The notes below the pieces were generated by a model that worked only from the letters and a program-made list of their open reading frames with translations, did not search any database and was not told where the DNA came from. Of a DNA stretch of 64,000 nucleotides, positions 61,780 to 64,000 are shown in pieces (the first letter of the stretch is position 1; each line of letters opens with the position of its first letter). The stretch is from Chitinophagales bacterium. Its GTDB lineage: Bacteria > Bacteroidota > Bacteroidia > Chitinophagales > Chitinophagaceae. Made by a program: the position numbers and the translations under genes. Location: assembly GCA_017303455.1 (NCBI GenBank), contig JAFLBM010000005.1:173402-237401 (forward strand), in the 5' to 3' direction.

Positions 61780-63084
61780 TTATAAGCTTGCCAGTTTCTC
61801 TTTGATCTTTTTTGTGGTGACAGGCCCCAGTTCAAAAAAACTATCCAGGCATTCTTCCAGTATTTCCCTTGCCTTCCCTTCCTGCTGGTTTGCGGCGAAT
61901 ATAAAACCGGTATGCAGCATGGCATTGGGTTCAAATGTTTGCCCATACACATGCGTACTGACTATTGCATATGCTTTCTCTTTCTCGCCTTTATTATAAT
62001 ATACCCAGGCCAGCCAGTCATAGGTTTCAGGTGTTGGCCTGTTACTGACTTCTTTTTTGGCCAAGGCTAAGGCCTTGTCATAATCCTTTAGTTGTTCTGT
62101 ATAAAGATGGATCAGGTATTTATTGTACATATCGCCATACCCTGGTTGTACTACTTCCTGTAAAAATTGCCGGCTGTACGACTCACTCTTTGCTGTATTA
62201 CCCTCCCACTCTTCCATTTCAGCGAGTGTCAACCAGAGATCAGGCATCTTTGTTTGTGACAACAGGAATTGAATTATTTTCTTTGCTTCTTTGGTATTGT
62301 TATCATGTGCATAGGCGATCCAGGCAATTCCTTTAAGGGCATATAAATAGCTGCTGTCTTTCTGTAATACTTTTAAATAACTGTTATAGGCTTTTTCAAT
62401 TTGCCCGGCATGACCATACATATCACCGAGGTTGGACAGTGTCCAGCAGTACAGGCTTCTCTTTTTATCTTTTACTTTATCAAAAGCCTGCTCCATCAAT
62501 TCAATAGCACCGTCAAGGTTACCGTTATGATCTTCCAGTTTTGCTTTACGGATCAGGTAATCAAAAGAGGATTTGTCTGACAGCGATGCCAGTTGCAGCA
62601 CCGCATCTTTATAATTACCGGTTTCCATCCCTGCATCAAAATCAAGCAACCTGTTAATGAAACGGTCTCCTTCTGCTTTTTCAGCGGCAGCATTATAAAA
62701 AGCAGCATTGTGGAACTGGTGTTGTGTTATTGCTGTTTGAGAAATGGCGAACAGTATCTCAGGATCACTGTCTTTTAACCTGGCAGAACTTCCTTTTAAT
62801 AAAGAATCTCCTTTTTTCAAAGCTGCAATATCACCGCTTAGCTTAAACGACTGTAAATAAGCAGAAGCCAGTTGCAGCATATTCACATAACTCCCTGTAT
62901 CTTTTTGCAGGCGTTGTTGCCAGAAATTTATCTCCCTGCCGGCCTGCTGTTTTGGCTGATCCAATATACCATCTTTGAGGAATACTGCATAATCAGCCGG
63001 GTTTGCTATATCCTTTTTTTTCATACAGCTTGCAAGTGCGAGCAGAATTCCAAATGGGAGAATTAAAATCTTTTTCATCTGCAT
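61780..63084 (-). CDS. TPR lipoprotein
   Basis: A 434-residue lipoprotein (MQMKKILILPFGILLALASC, Cys20) of repeated TPR units (AALKKGDSLLKGSSARLKDS, DGAIELMEQAFDKVKDKK, EKAYNSYLKVLQKDSSYLYA, KAYAIVSTHVYGQTFEPNAM). Usually found with DUF4331 genes in Bacteroidota, as here. Function unknown; the protein may be a scaffold or participate in secretion. The ATG at 63084 and the one two codons later are equivalent. Confidence 0.78.
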   Translation of the reverse strand: MQMKKILILPFGILLALASCMKKKDIANPADYAVFLKDGILDQPKQQAGREINFWQQRLQKDTGSYVNMLQLASAYLQSFKLSGDIAALKKGDSLLKGSSARLKDSDPEILFAISQTAITQHQFHNAAFYNAAAEKAEGDRFINRLLDFDAGMETGNYKDAVLQLASLSDKSSFDYLIRKAKLEDHNGNLDGAIELMEQAFDKVKDKKRSLYCWTLSNLGDMYGHAGQIEKAYNSYLKVLQKDSSYLYALKGIAWIAYAHDNNTKEAKKIIQFLLSQTKMPDLWLTLAEMEEWEGNTAKSESYSRQFLQEVVQPGYGDMYNKYLIHLYTEQLKDYDKALALAKKEVSNRPTPETYDWLAWVYYNKGEKEKAYAIVSTHVYGQTFEPNAMLHTGFIFAANQQEGKAREILEECLDSFFELGPVTTKKIKEKLASL

Positions 63085-63102
63085 TTGATTTATAAAAGAA
63101 AA

Positions 63103-63131
63103 GACGCCGGGTTGTTTTGCAATCCGGCGTC
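63103..63131 (-). terminator. Hairpin terminator downstream of the DUF4331 gene
   Basis: GACGCCGG (63103-63110) and CCGGCGTC (63124-63131), extended inside by GTTG/CAAT to about 12 bp; on the minus strand a T-rich run TTTTCTTTT follows. Confidence 0.7.
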
Positions 63132-63144
63132 CTGTTAAAACGAT

Positions 63145-63678
63145 TTAATTATGCGGCGCTGCCAGGTAAGGGAATGTGGCTAAGAAAGTTTTATCATTTC
63201 CATTCACATTATCTTTTGTCAGCCCCGGGTTCGATGCACCGGTCGGGCCTCCGAAGATCAGCAGCAGTTCTGTGTCGATCACATCATCTGCCAATGCTCT
63301 TCCAGTCAAAACATTGGTTCCATCGAAGAAAGTGGTGGTACCATTTGTTTTTACATTCAGCACATCTGTTACCAGTAAACCGGCAAAAGTGGCTTTGTCC
63401 TGGCCCAATGCATTTTGTGTATAACCAAAACCGGTCAGTACACTCTGGAACTGCGCATTGAAGGCAGCATTCATTGCTGAAGGAACAGTAGTATTAAACT
63501 CATTCTTCCGGGCTGAGCTGACAAATACCGTATTTATGGCCGGTCTTGCCATCTGGTCGTTCTGTGTGTACATACCTGATGTATCAAAATTATCTTCATT
63601 CTTGTCTTTGTCGCAGCTGGTTGCCACGGTTACGATAGTTAAGAGTAACCCTGTTGTAATTCTATTTATGTGTATCAT
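63145..63678 (-). CDS. DUF4331-related lipoprotein
   Basis: A 177-residue lipoprotein (MIHINRITTGLLLTIVTVATSC, Cys22) with DUF4331 hallmarks (MARPAINTVFVSSARKNEFN, DDVIDTELLLIFGG, GLTKDNVNGND). DUF4331 proteins are secreted and appear in sets with TPR and other envelope proteins; function unknown. It corresponds to a small C-terminal form of the domain. The larger relative starts downstream of it on the same strand at 63708 and extends past the edge. Confidence 0.75.
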   Translation of the reverse strand: MIHINRITTGLLLTIVTVATSCDKDKNEDNFDTSGMYTQNDQMARPAINTVFVSSARKNEFNTTVPSAMNAAFNAQFQSVLTGFGYTQNALGQDKATFAGLLVTDVLNVKTNGTTTFFDGTNVLTGRALADDVIDTELLLIFGGPTGASNPGLTKDNVNGNDKTFLATFPYLAAPHN

Positions 63679-63707
63679 AATGATTGGTATTAGAAGTTTT
63701 AGTAAGT

Positions 63708-64000
63708 TTATTTAGTTTTTGTTTCGCCCCATACATTGATGGTGGCAGCTGAGCCCAATAATGTTTTAGGAACTTCCACTACAATGGACATGACATTGGT
63801 TCCAGCGAAAGTATCCACACCGGGGTTACGGAAAGCAGTTTGTGTACCGGCAAGTATCTCTCTGAAGCGAACCAGGTCAAAGAAGAATGGATCATCTCTT
63901 GGTCCGGCAAACACTTTCGTGCCGTTCGAATTCGTAGCTACAGTCGGGGTTGCAGCCGCATAAGCAGTAACCGCTACTTCAGTAACCGGGCCATTGGTTT
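63708..64000 (-). CDS. DUF4331 domain protein, cut by window edge
   Basis: Partial gene. Frame is open from the right edge to the stop near 63708; visible part ends NVMSIVVEVPKTLLGSAATI and NVWGETKTK and contains AGPRDDPFFFDLVRFREILA, a DUF4331 core motif. At the window edge the frame reads TNGPVTEVAVTAYAAATPTV. The start lies outside. It precedes the shorter DUF4331 gene on the same strand after 29 bases, so the pair is likely one operon with the TPR lipoprotein. Confidence 0.85.
   Translation of the reverse strand, partial: TNGPVTEVAVTAYAAATPTVATNSNGTKVFAGPRDDPFFFDLVRFREILAGTQTAFRNPGVDTFAGTNVMSIVVEVPKTLLGSAATINVWGETKTK

Overview
The window is chromosomal DNA of a Bacteroidota bacterium, most likely Chitinophagaceae. 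Sequence grounds: promoters match the Bacteroidota -7 box TAnnTTTG (clear cases before pdhA, an EVE-domain gene, a sirtuin gene, gyrA, serA, hppA and an NDH-2 gene); Shine-Dalgarno sequences are rare; there is a PorP/SprF protein beside a giant PKD adhesin with a gliding-motility/type IX secretion C-terminus; GLPGLI, fasciclin, DUF4331 and many beta-barrel proteins occur. No rRNA, canonical tRNA, complete transposon, phage or CRISPR array was found.

Layout. 1-5.2 kb: CBS protein, DciA-like protein and RecF, then pdhA, a TPR membrane protein, ribH and a LutA-like protein. 5.2-17.7 kb: fasciclin protein, EVE protein, small envelope proteins, a zinc-less sirtuin, saccharopine dehydrogenase, a beta-barrel, a GYF_2 protein, gyrA and two paralogous TPR secreted proteins. 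17.7-19.45 kb is an AT-rich accessory island: a three-gene minus-strand cassette (two-helix membrane protein resembling SLATT effectors, a 52-aa proline-rich protein and a 48-aa protein), a 158-bp palindromic element, two small convergent ORFs, repeats that recur at the island edge, and a tRNA-like relic without a D arm. 19.5-29.5 kb: BI-1 protein, NDH-2, a serA-AAA+-TPR operon, a serine hydrolase and NnrD/E. 29.5-36 kb: a cytochrome c fusion lipoprotein, a membrane pyrophosphatase and a BlaI/M56 pair. 36-42 kb: the PorP/SprF plus PKD adhesin operon, followed by a 645-bp AT-rich gap. 42.7-52 kb: housekeeping genes (pyrE, pyrB, pyrR, coaD, pruA, prfB with its programmed frameshift, Nudix, thioesterase) and a four-helix-bundle gene broken by an in-frame amber codon. 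52.1-53.4 kb: a second AT-rich accessory patch. 53.5-64 kb: envelope proteins, a MOSC protein, two universal stress proteins, an arginase, and at the edge a TPR lipoprotein with two DUF4331 genes, the last cut by the window end.

How it fits together: PorP/SprF and the adhesin form one surface-export unit; pyrB/pyrR/pyrE serve pyrimidine synthesis; arginase and PruA point to arginine/proline use as carbon or nitrogen source; pyruvate dehydrogenase, NDH-2 and the ion-pumping pyrophosphatase point to aerobic respiration with ion-coupled energy. The points most worth pursuing are the 17.7-19.45 kb island (SLATT-like cassette, palindrome, tRNA-like relic), the three-copy 33-bp palindrome family, the cytochrome fusion, and cases where a TTG start would lie inside a -7 promoter box so that mRNAs appear nearly leaderless.
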